DNA from: Thioclava pacifica DSM 10166
GTDB lineage: Bacteria > Pseudomonadota > Alphaproteobacteria > Rhodobacterales > Rhodobacteraceae
Assembly (NCBI RefSeq): GCF_000714535.1
Contig: NZ_AUND01000023.1
Coordinates: 310,001 to 374,000, forward strand
DNA: 64,000 nt
Direction: 5' to 3'
Shown here one piece after another: positions 1 through 8,238 of this stretch. The notes below the pieces were generated by a model that was given only the letters and a program-made list of their open reading frames with translations, searched no databases and had not been told where the DNA came from. The position numbers were made by a program, and so were the translations under genes. Within the stretch, counting starts at the first letter, position 1. Every line of letters starts with the position of its first letter.

Positions 1-149
1 CCTTCGTTCGGGCCTTGGGGCAGGTCGAGATCGTGTTCACGCTGGTGATCTCGGCGCTGGTTTTTCAAGAGAAGCTGCACAAGCGCGAAGGCATCGGGAT
101 CGCGCTCGTGGTCGTTTCTCTGATCGTGATCGTGCTGGCCGGACGTTAA
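1..149 (+). CDS. C-terminal end of a DMT/EamA-type transporter (partial)
   Basis: Only the last 48 codons are in the window (reading frame begins at base 3, stop TAA at 147-149). The visible peptide holds one hydrophobic segment (VEIVFTLVISALVFQEKL), a short basic loop (KREG) and a final hydrophobic helix ending in LAGR. The pattern of a helix, a charged hinge with 'EKL...REGIGIALV' and a last helix is typical of the end of EamA/DMT drug-metabolite transporters. The substrate cannot be told from this fragment. The gene converges on the Nudix gene, with the two stop codons overlapping by a few bases. Confidence 0.55.
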   Translation, partial: FVRALGQVEIVFTLVISALVFQEKLHKREGIGIALVVVSLIVIVLAGR

Positions 150-853
150 AGCCCGATCCGGCGAAACTCCGAGCGCGGGCCGCGGTTATCGAAGAACGGC
201 ACCGAATGAGGCGCGCCGCGCGCGTGTTCGGTGGTGATTAGCGCTGCGATCTCGGCCAGGACCACTTCGGTGATGAAGGGCAGGTTCAGCGCGCGGGCCT
301 CGGCAAGCGGTACCCAGTGCAGATGCGAAAGCTCGTCGCAAGCGCGCGAGAAATCATCGAGATCGCCATGGATCGCGCCCGCGTCGATCAGGAAGAACCG
401 CGCATCGAAGCGGCGCGGGCGCCCGGGTGGCGTGATCGCGCGGAAGACGAAACGAAGATCGGCCGCCGAAGGGGCAAAGCCGAGATCGGCGAAGCCCTGC
501 CAGTCGCTTGGAACTGCGCCGGGCCAGCCTGCGCGTTGGCCGAGGACCAGCCCGGTTTCCTCCCAGAGCTCACGTAGGGCCGCCGCGGCCAGCGCCGCCG
601 CAATCCCATGAGGCGCGTCCTCTTCGAGCCGCGCGGCATCGGGTTGGGGAAGTGGCTGGGCGAGCGGGACATCCCAGTCATCGGCATCGAGCGCGCCGCC
701 CGGAAAAACGTATTTCGACGGCATGAAGGCCGCCCCCGCACCGCGCTGCCCCATCAGCACGCGCGGAGCATCACCCGCCTCGCGGCGCAGTACGATCACG
801 CTTGCTGCATCACGCAGCGCGGTCTTGTCGACCGGAGGCGTCGTATCAGTCAT
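146..853 (-). CDS. Nudix hydrolase, NUDT19-like
   Basis: A 235-residue Nudix-fold hydrolase, expected to cleave a nucleoside diphosphate linked to another group, possibly a CoA or NADH-type substrate. The Nudix helix is seen as RELWEETG at residues 94-101. The upstream glycine pair (FPGGALDADDW) is separated from it by about 30 residues, as in the NUDT7/NUDT19 branch; the first Glu of the classical box is replaced by Ala. I start at the ATG at 853 (MTDTTPP), which overlaps the DUF983 stop by 8 bases; an in-frame ATG 9 codons upstream would lie deeper in that gene. The two genes look translationally coupled. The substrate is unknown. Confidence 0.85.
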   Translation of the reverse strand: MTDTTPPVDKTALRDAASVIVLRREAGDAPRVLMGQRGAGAAFMPSKYVFPGGALDADDWDVPLAQPLPQPDAARLEEDAPHGIAAALAAAALRELWEETGLVLGQRAGWPGAVPSDWQGFADLGFAPSAADLRFVFRAITPPGRPRRFDARFFLIDAGAIHGDLDDFSRACDELSHLHWVPLAEARALNLPFITEVVLAEIAALITTEHARGAPHSVPFFDNRGPRSEFRRIGL

Positions 854-1247
854 GCGCGATTTCGCCCTCGCCGAAGCCATGCATCCGCCTGGACCATTGA
901 ATCCCGACGAGCATTCCCTTCATCAGCGGCAAAAGCAGTGCCGACAGCAAAATCGAACCGGACCCGAAAAGTGCGATCATCTGCCAGGGCTCGGGCCGGA
1001 AGGCGATGAAATAGGCCGCCATCAGCGGGATCATCAGATGCCCCACGATCAGGATCGTGAGATAGGCGGGGCCGTCATCGGCGCGTTGATGCGAGAGATC
1101 CTCGCCGCAGCTCGGGCAAGCATCGCGCACCTTGAGGTAGCTGTGCAGCACGCGCCCCTTTCCGCAGGCCGGGCAGCGGCACATCAGCCCGCGCAGGATC
1201 GACCGGCCAAGCGGTCGATCGTCGTGAAAAGACTCGTCTGAATACAT
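846..1247 (-). CDS. DUF983 family zinc-ribbon membrane protein
   Basis: A 133-residue protein with two CxxC pairs near the start (CPACGKG and CPSCG, about residues 25 and 45) that form a zinc ribbon. Two hydrophobic helices follow (about residues 63-82 and 90-109). This order is the hallmark of DUF983, a family widespread in alphaproteobacteria whose role is not known to me. It is the upstream member of a two-gene unit with the Nudix hydrolase and overlaps it by 8 bases. The start ATG is preceded by a purine-rich GAGAGAGG, a fair ribosome binding site. Confidence 0.85.
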   Translation of the reverse strand: MYSDESFHDDRPLGRSILRGLMCRCPACGKGRVLHSYLKVRDACPSCGEDLSHQRADDGPAYLTILIVGHLMIPLMAAYFIAFRPEPWQMIALFGSGSILLSALLLPLMKGMLVGIQWSRRMHGFGEGEIAHD

Positions 1248-1446
1248 TGCGCCTCTCTCCCGTGGCGCGCCTTCGGGACGCGCCGTCGCGGCGCAGTATG
1301 GCGGGGAAGGCGGGGCTTGGAAAGGGCGGCCCGCCGATCACGGCTGCGTGAGGCGACAATCCGCGCGACGGAAAACCTGGCGCTCCCCGTTTGGTGAATA
1401 TCGACGGCGCGACGCGCGTCTGGGGAAAGTTATGAGGAGTAAAGAG

Positions 1447-2289
1447 ATGAAACTGTTGAGCAGACAGACTGTTATTGCAGCCCTTCTGGCCGGGACCGGC
1501 CTTGCCTTCACCCTTCCGGCCGTGGCGCAGGACAGTGCGGCAGGCGCGGGGCAGCCCGCCCCGCAGGCCCAGCCCGCAGGTCCGGGCAATGGCATGCCCA
1601 TGATGGGCAAGATGGGCGGCATGATGGGTGATCGCGACGGGATGCGCGACGGGTTCGGCTTCGACATCACCATCTTCGATACCGATGGCGACGGGCAGGT
1701 GACGCTCGAAGAAATTCAGGCCAAGCGCGAAGCCGACGCCAAGGCGCTCGATGCCAATGGCGACGGCCTGATCTCTGAGGAGGAACTGGTCAACTCCGAG
1801 CTTTCCAAGTCCAAGGCCCGGATCGAGGCCCGCGTGAAAGCGCGCTTTGCCACGCAGGACGTGAATGGTGATGGCCAGCTTTCGGCGGCTGAGCTGATCG
1901 CGCGGCCGATGCCCGAGCAGATGTTCTCGCGTCTGGATCGCGATGGCGATGGGGCGCTGAGCGCCGACGAATTGCAGATGGCTCGCAAGATGATGCAGCG
2001 CATGGGCGATCGCGATGGCGGCGGCCGCATGGGTGACCGCGACGGGCATGGCCGGATGGGCGATCGTGATCGTCAGGGGCGCATGGCCAAGATGGGCGGT
2101 CGTGGCGGCGAATGCGGGATGAACCGCATGGGCGATCACGACGGTCACGGCCGGATGATGCGCCAGGGTCAGGGTCCGATGGGCCAAGGTCCGATGGGCC
2201 AAGGTCCGATGGGTCAGGGGCCGATGGGTAACGGCCCGATGGTGCCGGGCAACGGTCCGGGCGCGCAGCAGCAAAACGGCGCGAACTGA
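1447..2289 (+). CDS. Secreted EF-hand calcium-binding protein
   Basis: A 280-residue exported protein with a clear signal peptide (basic start, hydrophobic core, cleavage near AVAQD at residue 28). Four canonical 12-residue EF-hand loops of the DxDxDG type lie at about 78-89 (DTDGDG), 102-113 (DANGDG), 138-149 (DVNGDG) and 164-175 (DRDGDG). A Met/Gly/Arg/Asp-rich tail follows, with repeats of GDRDG(H)GRM and then four GPMGQ/N units. I start at 1447 because AGGAG lies 8 bases upstream; a longer frame starts at 1348 without such a site. It probably binds calcium in the periplasm. It precedes an ECF sigma operon and may report on the same envelope stress, but this is inference. Confidence 0.85.
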   Translation: MKLLSRQTVIAALLAGTGLAFTLPAVAQDSAAGAGQPAPQAQPAGPGNGMPMMGKMGGMMGDRDGMRDGFGFDITIFDTDGDGQVTLEEIQAKREADAKALDANGDGLISEEELVNSELSKSKARIEARVKARFATQDVNGDGQLSAAELIARPMPEQMFSRLDRDGDGALSADELQMARKMMQRMGDRDGGGRMGDRDGHGRMGDRDRQGRMAKMGGRGGECGMNRMGDHDGHGRMMRQGQGPMGQGPMGQGPMGQGPMGNGPMVPGNGPGAQQQNGAN

Positions 2290-2386
2290 TCGCGTAGAGC
2301 AGGGGCCGGGGCGCGACAGGCACGCCTCGGCCCATTGCCGAATTGCACCCGCGGCTTTGCCGCGATAGGCGTTTGGCGGAGAGACA

Positions 2387-2965
2387 ATGGCGCTGGATGC
2401 GATGACTGAAGCTTCCGACGAGGCTCTTCTGGAGCTGTATGCGCAAGGCGACCCCTCGGCGGCGCGCGCATTGACGCTGCGGATGGGCCCCTTGGCCTAT
2501 CGGCTGGCCTTTCGCTATCTGCGCGATGGGGCCGAAGCCGAGGACGTGGCGCAAGAGGCGCTGCTGCGGCTGTGGAAGATTGCTCCCGACTGGCGGGCCG
2601 GTGAGGCGAAGGTCTCGACTTGGCTGTATCGGGTGGTGGCCAATCTCGCGACCGACCGGTTGCGCAAGCGGCGCGGGGTCGGGCTAGACGAGGCGCCCGA
2701 GGTCGCCGACGACCGGGCCTCGGCGCTTGATGATCTGATGGCGCGGGACCGTGTGGCGGCGCTTGAGGCTGCGCTGGCCGAACTGCCGGAGCGGCAACGG
2801 ATCGCGGTTACGCTGCGACATATTGACGGTTTGTCCAATCCCGAGATCGCGGCAGCGATGGAAACCGGGGTGGAGGCCGTAGAAAGTCTGACAGCGCGTG
2901 GGAAGCGCGCTCTTGGCAAGCTCCTTGCGGGGCGGCGGGAAGAATTGGGGTTTGGCGATGAGTGA
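2387..2965 (+). CDS. ECF-type RNA polymerase sigma factor
   Basis: A 192-residue sigma-70 family factor of the extracytoplasmic function group. Region 2 is seen at about residues 35-100 (LAYRLAFRYL, then EAEDVAQEALLRLWK and the DNA-melting segment VSTWLYRVVANLATDRLRKRR). Region 4 is at about 125-180, with LPERQRIAVTLRHIDGLSNPEIA giving the helix-turn-helix. Region 3 is absent, as usual for ECF factors. The start ATG at 2387 has a GGAGAGAC site upstream. Its stop overlaps the next gene's ATG (ATGAGTGA), so the factor and its probable membrane regulator are translated together. Confidence 0.92.
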   Translation: MALDAMTEASDEALLELYAQGDPSAARALTLRMGPLAYRLAFRYLRDGAEAEDVAQEALLRLWKIAPDWRAGEAKVSTWLYRVVANLATDRLRKRRGVGLDEAPEVADDRASALDDLMARDRVAALEAALAELPERQRIAVTLRHIDGLSNPEIAAAMETGVEAVESLTARGKRALGKLLAGRREELGFGDE

Positions 2966-3377
2966 CAAACGGGTCTATCGCGAGACAGATGGACGGAGCG
3001 AAGAGGCGCTGCTCGAGGCGGTTTTCGCCGACGCGCGCGCGCAGGCGCCCGAACCGGGCGCAGATTTTCTCGCGCGGGTGATGGCGGATGCCGCGGCGGT
3101 TCAGGCGGGGTTTGCGGCCCCTGTGGCTGCTTCGGGCGATGATGGCCCGGGTGTTCTGGCCGGGATCTGGGAGGCGCTGCGTGGCGCGTTCGGGGGATGG
3201 GCGCCGATGGGTGGTCTGGTGACCGCGGCGCTGGCCGGGGTCTGGATCGGGTTTGTCGGTGCCGAAGATGTGGCGAGCTTTTCCGCTCTTTACGGCAGCA
3301 CGACCGAAAGCCTCGGAACGGTGAACCTGATGCCCGAGGGCGAGGCCTTTGCCTTCGTCGATGAAGGAGGGTTCTGA
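2958..3377 (+). CDS. Membrane protein, probable anti-sigma factor
   Basis: A 139-residue protein with a cytoplasmic N-terminal part of about 80 residues, one transmembrane helix (about 84-101, GLVTAALAGVWIGFVG) and a short periplasmic tail. Position directly after and overlapping an ECF sigma gene suggests it holds the sigma factor inactive at the membrane. I do not see the HxxxCxxC zinc motif of ZAS-type anti-sigma factors, so binding would rely on the helical region DFLARVMADAAAVQAGF. I start at the ATG overlapping the sigma stop, not at an upstream in-frame codon inside the sigma gene. The role is inferred from gene order. Confidence 0.65.
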   Translation: MSDKRVYRETDGRSEEALLEAVFADARAQAPEPGADFLARVMADAAAVQAGFAAPVAASGDDGPGVLAGIWEALRGAFGGWAPMGGLVTAALAGVWIGFVGAEDVASFSALYGSTTESLGTVNLMPEGEAFAFVDEGGF

Positions 3378-3880
3378 TGGCGGACAGCGAAACCAAGAAC
3401 TGCCGCGGGCTGCGCTGGGCGCTGATCGGGTCGGTCACGCTCAACCTGCTGGTAGCTGGGGTGATCGTCGGCGGCTTCGTCGCGCATGATCGCCATCCCC
3501 CGCGTCCTGTGGTGGGCGATGTGAGTTTGGGCGCATTTACCGAGGCGCTCAGCCCTGAGGATCGCGACGCTCTGCGCCGAGCGGCGCAGAAGCGTGGTGG
3601 TGATTTCCGCGACATGCGCCGTGCGGCTCGGGCGGATATGACGGCGCTTATCGGTGCGCTTCAGGCCGATCCCTGGAACCGTGCCGAGGTCGAGAAGATC
3701 CTCGCACGGCACAAGGCGCGGACGATCGAGCGCGTGGATATCGGCGAAACGCTGATCTTCGACCGGCTCGAGGAAATGTCGCCCGAAGAGCGGCACGCCT
3801 TTGCCGAACGGCTCTTGCAGGGGGCCCAAAGGTTCGACAAGCGCGTCGAACATGACGATGATCGTCCCGCGAAGCCCTGA
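3377..3880 (+). CDS. Periplasmic heavy-metal-sensor-like protein (CnrR/ZraP/CpxP-type fold)
   Basis: A 167-residue membrane-anchored protein: one N-terminal helix (about residues 14-34) and a long helical periplasmic region. The helical region has the repeated pattern of 'LSPEDRDALRRAAQKRGGDFRDMRR', 'MTALIGALQADPW' and a later MSPEERHAFAERLLQG, which is typical of the periplasmic heavy-metal sensor/CpxP-like family. The start overlaps the preceding stop by one base (TGATG). It is the third gene of the sigma operon, so it may be the signal-receiving partner that frees the sigma factor when metal or misfolded protein is present. The metal cannot be told from sequence. Confidence 0.7.
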   Translation: MADSETKNCRGLRWALIGSVTLNLLVAGVIVGGFVAHDRHPPRPVVGDVSLGAFTEALSPEDRDALRRAAQKRGGDFRDMRRAARADMTALIGALQADPWNRAEVEKILARHKARTIERVDIGETLIFDRLEEMSPEERHAFAERLLQGAQRFDKRVEHDDDRPAKP

Positions 3881-3916
3881 CGGCGCAAAGCGATTTCATG
3901 TAAAGATCAGCCCTGC

Positions 3917-5308
3917 TCAGGCCGCATTGCTCGTTTGGGCGACAGCGACCTGATTGCGGCCTGTCGCCTTGGCGTTCAGCAGTGCTGCATCGGCTTCGTC
4001 GACGAGATGCTGCGGGTCGGTGTCGCGCGTGCCGCCAAGCGCGAGCCCGATAGAGAGCGTGATCGAGATATTCTCGCCACTGGGAAGCCGGATCGACTGC
4101 GTCTCAATCGCGCGACGCAGCCGCTCGGCGGTGCGGTAACCGTCATCTAGCGTTGTGTCGGGCAGCACGACGAGGAACTCCTCTCCGCCGATGCGTGCGA
4201 TCAGGTCGGCGCCGCGCAGATTGGCCCGCAGCGCCTTGGCGAAAGCGGTGAGAACGTGGTCGCCTGCGCGATGGCCATAGGAATCATTGACCCGTTTGAA
4301 CCGGTCGAGATCGAGCACCATCACCACGCTTGCGCGTCCGGTGCGGCGCGCGCGCTGGGACATGCGCGCGAGGTGAGCATTGGCATAGCGGCGATTGTAA
4401 AGACCCGTCAGTGGGTCGACCATCGCGAGACGAAGCCCCTCATCGACCGAGACGCGGAGCCTGTCGCGCAGGCGTTTCTGCCCGAGCTGGGCGCGCAAGC
4501 GCAAGGCGGCCTCTTGCGCTGCTGGGCCAGATAGGTCGCAAGGCAGCAGTTCGTCTGCGCCCAGATCGAGTGCTGTCGCCTGCGTCTCGCGGGCCGTGCG
4601 CACGGTCGCGATCGCGATTACGGAGTCGCGGGTTACGGCGCGCGAGCGCAGTTCGGACATCAGGCGCAGCCCGTCTCCATTGCGTGCCAGATCGGCCTCG
4701 ATCACGAAGATGTCCGGCACCTCTCCGGCACGCGGATCATCAAGAGGCATGTCTCCGGAGAGAACTTGGATGCGCTCGGTGGGCAAACAGCGTGCAAGCG
4801 CGGCTTTCCAGTGCAGCGCCCTTTCGGGTCGATGCGCGATCAGCGCGATGCGTGCGGGCGGGGCAAAGTCGTGAAACGACTCGGCAAAGCCCAGCTCATG
4901 ACAGGTCAGGGCGCGCAGCGCTGTTTCGTCGGCGCTGGCATGGGCGCGCAGCAGGCTGCGCAGCCGGGCGAGCAGAACCAGCTCGTCGAAGGGCTTGGTC
5001 AGGATCTCGTTCGCGCCCGCCTTGAGCAATTCGATGCGTAGCGCGGGATCGTCATGCACCGTCATGGCGATCACCGGGATTCGGCGGGTTTCGGGTTCGG
5101 CGCGCAGCCGGGCGATCACTTCGCTGCCCCGCATGTCAGGCAGGTTGGTGTCGAGCAGGATCAGGCCGGGTTTCTCAGTCATGGCGAGCGCAAGTGCCGC
5201 GCGCCCATCGGCCGCCTGCAATGTGGTATAACGCGCCCCGGACAGCTTTGCCTTGAGAACGATGCGATTGGTCGCGACATCATCGACGATGAGGATGGAC
5301 CCCGCCAT
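3917..5308 (-). CDS. pleD: PleD-like response regulator / diguanylate cyclase
   Basis: A 463-residue protein with the order REC-REC-GGDEF. The first receiver has a good phosphoacceptor at D53 (LLDTNLPD), an acidic pair near D9-D10 and the conserved Lys at 105 (LTKPF). The second receiver (about 152-270) is degenerate and probably serves as a dimer adaptor. The cyclase domain covers about 295-455, with GGEEF at 374-378 and an intact inhibitory site RGAD at 365-368, five residues upstream. It should make cyclic di-GMP on phosphorylation and be product-inhibited. In Caulobacter PleD controls the swarmer-to-stalked switch; here the output is unknown. It is a single gene facing the sigma operon. 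Confidence 0.92.
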   Translation of the reverse strand: MAGSILIVDDVATNRIVLKAKLSGARYTTLQAADGRAALALAMTEKPGLILLDTNLPDMRGSEVIARLRAEPETRRIPVIAMTVHDDPALRIELLKAGANEILTKPFDELVLLARLRSLLRAHASADETALRALTCHELGFAESFHDFAPPARIALIAHRPERALHWKAALARCLPTERIQVLSGDMPLDDPRAGEVPDIFVIEADLARNGDGLRLMSELRSRAVTRDSVIAIATVRTARETQATALDLGADELLPCDLSGPAAQEAALRLRAQLGQKRLRDRLRVSVDEGLRLAMVDPLTGLYNRRYANAHLARMSQRARRTGRASVVMVLDLDRFKRVNDSYGHRAGDHVLTAFAKALRANLRGADLIARIGGEEFLVVLPDTTLDDGYRTAERLRRAIETQSIRLPSGENISITLSIGLALGGTRDTDPQHLVDEADAALLNAKATGRNQVAVAQTSNAA

Positions 5309-5411
5309 TGCCCGCTTGCTCCCTATTGGTTCCGGGCTCCGCTTGCCCGTGTCTTGAAGATATCGGGCGATCGGTTAACAAAGGGTTTCCGACGATAGGG
5401 GGAAGAGCTTT

Positions 5412-5690
5412 ATGCGGCAGGAATCCGCCCAAATCCTCGCGATCCGCGCGCTGGGCTGGATGGCGGCACAGGAGGGACTGATCGAGGGGTTCCTCTCGGT
5501 CTCGGGGGCGAGTGTCGAAGATCTGCGCGCGCAGGCACAGGATTCGGATTTTCTTGCGGGGGTACTCGATTACCTGTTGATGGAGGATCGCTGGGTGCTT
5601 GATTGCTCGAGCGATTTGGGTGAGGCGCCCGAGGCATTTATGCAGGCACGTGCGGTTCTGGGTCGGGGCGATTTGCGCCACTGGACCTGA
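5412..5690 (+). CDS. DUF3572 family protein
   Basis: A 92-residue acidic, helical protein. The pattern AxxILAIRALGWMAAQ, then FLxxSGA, then LDYLLMEDRWVLDCS matches DUF3572, a family found mainly in alphaproteobacteria. In that group the gene usually sits beside a PleD-type cyclase, as it does here (divergent, about 100 bases apart). No catalytic motif or signal peptide is seen and the role is unknown. Confidence 0.8.
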   Translation: MRQESAQILAIRALGWMAAQEGLIEGFLSVSGASVEDLRAQAQDSDFLAGVLDYLLMEDRWVLDCSSDLGEAPEAFMQARAVLGRGDLRHWT

Positions 5691-5739
5691 GCGCGGGCGC
5701 GGGGCAGTCTGGCCCGCAAAGAGGGGGGCAGGAGACGGC

Positions 5740-6444
5740 ATGGCAGGCGGTAGGATTCGTGCGGTTCTTTTCGACAAGGACGGCACGTTGTTCGATTTCG
5801 ACGCGACCTGGGGCGCTTGGGCGAAAGCGCGCATCGAGGCGATGGCCGAGGATCCCGCGCATGCGCAGGCGATGGCCGAGGCGATCGGATTCGATCTGGA
5901 AATTACGGAATTCGATCCTCATTCGGCGGTGATTGCGGGCACTGTGGAGGAGGCGGCCACGCTCTTGTTGCCGCATCTGCCCGGACGCGAGTTATCCGGG
6001 CTGGTCGAGGAGCTAGAGGAGGCGGCGCGTGAGGTGCCGCTGGTCGCGCCGGTACCGCTCGCTGAACTGCTCGGTGGGTTGAAAGCGCGTGGGCTGCGGC
6101 TCGGTATCTGCACAAATGATGCGGAATCGACAGCGCGTGCCCATGCGGAACGCGCGGGTGTGTCGCAGATGTTCGACGCGATCATTGGCTACGATAGTGG
6201 CCATGGCGCCAAGCCCACGCCGCGCCCGTTGCTCGCCTTTGCCGACGGGCTCGGGATCGACCCGTCCGAGGTGGTGATGGTCGGTGACAGCCTGCATGAT
6301 ATGAATGCCGCGCGCGCGGCGGGCATGATTGCTGTGGCGGTGCTGAGCGGTCCAGCGGGTCGTGCGGAGCTTGAACCGGCCGCCGATGCGGTGCTCGATC
6401 ATATCGGTGGCCTGCCGGACTGGCTGACGCAGAGCGGTCGCTGA
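5740..6444 (+). CDS. HAD-superfamily phosphatase (phosphoglycolate phosphatase-like)
   Basis: A 234-residue HAD hydrolase of subfamily IA. Motif I is FDKDGTLFDF near residue 10 with the two catalytic aspartates (DxD); motif II is the Thr in GICTND; motif III a Lys in the GHGAKPTPRP segment; motif IV is VMVGDSLHDM with the metal-binding aspartates. The cap domain is helical and inserted after motif I. It should remove phosphate from a small molecule such as 2-phosphoglycolate, but the substrate is not fixed by the motifs. I start at 5740 (MAGGRI), preceded by GGGGGCAGGAG; an upstream in-frame start would overlap the DUF3572 gene. Confidence 0.85.
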   Translation: MAGGRIRAVLFDKDGTLFDFDATWGAWAKARIEAMAEDPAHAQAMAEAIGFDLEITEFDPHSAVIAGTVEEAATLLLPHLPGRELSGLVEELEEAAREVPLVAPVPLAELLGGLKARGLRLGICTNDAESTARAHAERAGVSQMFDAIIGYDSGHGAKPTPRPLLAFADGLGIDPSEVVMVGDSLHDMNAARAAGMIAVAVLSGPAGRAELEPAADAVLDHIGGLPDWLTQSGR

Positions 6445-6462
6445 GCGACCCGAGGAGGAGCG

Positions 6463-8178
6463 ATGCATTCGAGATTGCAGCACAGTCTGCTCGGGGCTCT
6501 GGCGGGTCTCTTCTTCTGGTCGCTTCAGGAGGGGCCGTGGGATGCGCTCGCTCTCGACCCGCGTGGGTTCTTTGCTTTGGCGGTTCTGGGCACGGTCTTC
6601 TTCGGAGCGGCGCTTGCGATGCTGGGCGAGATCGGCGCGCGAAAGGCGCTTGGTGCAGCGATCGTGATCGCGGTCCCGGTCGCTTTCCTCGGTTGGTGGG
6701 ATGCAGCGGCTTTCGGCCCCGAGCGCCCGATCGCATCGCAGATGCGCTTCGGCCTGCTGGCGATTTTCGTTCTGGCGACTGTGCCGATCCCCTTCGCGAT
6801 GGTGTCTCTGACGCGGGGGCGTGGCCACTGGGCCGACTATCCCGAGCTCTTTACCCACAGCTGGAACATCGTCGTACGCTATGGCGCGGCGTGGTTGTTC
6901 CTGGGGCTGGTCTGGCTCGTTCTGTTCCTCTCCTCGCGACTGCTGGAAAGCGTCGATATCGATATTCTGCGGGTCTTTTTCCGACGCGCCGAGATCGCGC
7001 TGCCGCTTTCGGGCGCCATCCTCGGGCTTGGTCTTGCGGTGGTCACCGAGCTTGAGGAGATGATTTCGCCCGCGCTGATCCTGCGCCTGTTGCGGCTTTT
7101 GCTGCCGGCTGTGGTCATTGTGGTCGCGGTCTTTCTGATCGGTCTCGTCCTGCGCCGGGTGCAGGGCGCGGCGGGCGATTTTCCCGAGACCGAAACTCTG
7201 CTCGCGATGGCCGTGGCGGCGGTGACGCTGATCTCTATCGGCGTCGAACGCGAAGATCATGAGGCGGTCGAGGCACCGGTGCTGCGGCTTTCGGCACGCG
7301 GGCTGGCCCTGATCCTGCCCGTTATGATTGCGGTCGCCCTCTGGATCGAGTGGCAACGCATCGTGGGCTCGGGTTGGACGCCCGCGCGGGTCGCAGAATT
7401 CGTCCTGACGGCGCTGTTGGCGGGGTATGGTACCGGCTACGCGCTGTCGACGCTCAGCGGTCGCAACTGGATGGAGCGGGTGCGGCGCGTCAATATCGCG
7501 ATGGCGCTGGTTCTGTTGACGGCCGCGCTGCTCTGGCTGACCCCGTTGATCGCCCCGTACAAGATCGCGACGCGCTCGCAGATCGCCCTCTACGAGGAGG
7601 GGCGCATCGAGGCCGCGCGCCTGCCTGTCTACGCGATGGAGACCGAATGGGGCTTGGCCGGGCAGGCCGGGATCGCCCGATTGCAGGCACTGGCCGACAG
7701 GGACCCTGCTCTTGCAGCGGTCCTTTCCCGCGGCAAGGCCCCTGTCGAAAGCGATGCCCGCCTGACCAGTCTGCGCGAGGATATCGTCGTGCCGCCCACT
7801 GCGGAGGCGCCACCCGAAGCCTTGCTCAAGACGCTGTTGCAAGATGCGGGTCCGCGCGCTGCGAGCCTTTGTTCGCCGCATGCCGACGGCCGGCCGAGCT
7901 GTGCGCTGGTGCGCGCCGATTTTCTCCCAGATCTACCGGGAGACGAGGCGATGATCATCCGTCAGGAAGATTATTCCGGCGTGATTGATCTTTATGCCGA
8001 GAGGAACGGCAACTGGCAGCGCGCGTCTCGCGGGCAGCCCGTCGTCGAGACCGGGGCTGCGCGGGGAGAACTCGATCCGGTCATTGCGGCGATCGCGAAG
8101 GGCGCGCTCGAAATTGTCCCCAGTGGAATTCTCGGGTTGCGCGCCGGTGGGCAGATGATCTTGCCGCTGTCGCGCTAA
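6463..8178 (+). CDS. DUF4153 family membrane protein
   Basis: A 571-residue integral membrane protein with about ten hydrophobic helices in the first 370 residues and a soluble C-terminal part of about 200 residues. The core segment with FTHSWNIVVRYGAAWLFLGLVWLVLFL and the later LTPLIAPYKIATRSQ is typical of DUF4153. The function of the family is unknown. The gene has a strong GAGGAGGAG site before its ATG and lies 18 bases after the HAD phosphatase, so the two are probably co-transcribed. The soluble C-terminus holds two Cys residues (LCSPHADGRPSC) that could form a disulfide if it is periplasmic. Confidence 0.75.
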   Translation: MHSRLQHSLLGALAGLFFWSLQEGPWDALALDPRGFFALAVLGTVFFGAALAMLGEIGARKALGAAIVIAVPVAFLGWWDAAAFGPERPIASQMRFGLLAIFVLATVPIPFAMVSLTRGRGHWADYPELFTHSWNIVVRYGAAWLFLGLVWLVLFLSSRLLESVDIDILRVFFRRAEIALPLSGAILGLGLAVVTELEEMISPALILRLLRLLLPAVVIVVAVFLIGLVLRRVQGAAGDFPETETLLAMAVAAVTLISIGVEREDHEAVEAPVLRLSARGLALILPVMIAVALWIEWQRIVGSGWTPARVAEFVLTALLAGYGTGYALSTLSGRNWMERVRRVNIAMALVLLTAALLWLTPLIAPYKIATRSQIALYEEGRIEAARLPVYAMETEWGLAGQAGIARLQALADRDPALAAVLSRGKAPVESDARLTSLREDIVVPPTAEAPPEALLKTLLQDAGPRAASLCSPHADGRPSCALVRADFLPDLPGDEAMIIRQEDYSGVIDLYAERNGNWQRASRGQPVVETGAARGELDPVIAAIAKGALEIVPSGILGLRAGGQMILPLSR

Positions 8179-8238
8179 GCTATCGGATTTTCGGTCTTCC
8201 TTAACCTCCGGTCGCTAGGGTTCCCGGCAGGAGGGACC

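Noticed and set aside
1075-2274. 399-codon minus-strand frame rich in His-Ala repeats
   Set aside because: It is antisense to the EF-hand gene; the repeats mirror the Asp/Gly/Met repeats of the real protein.
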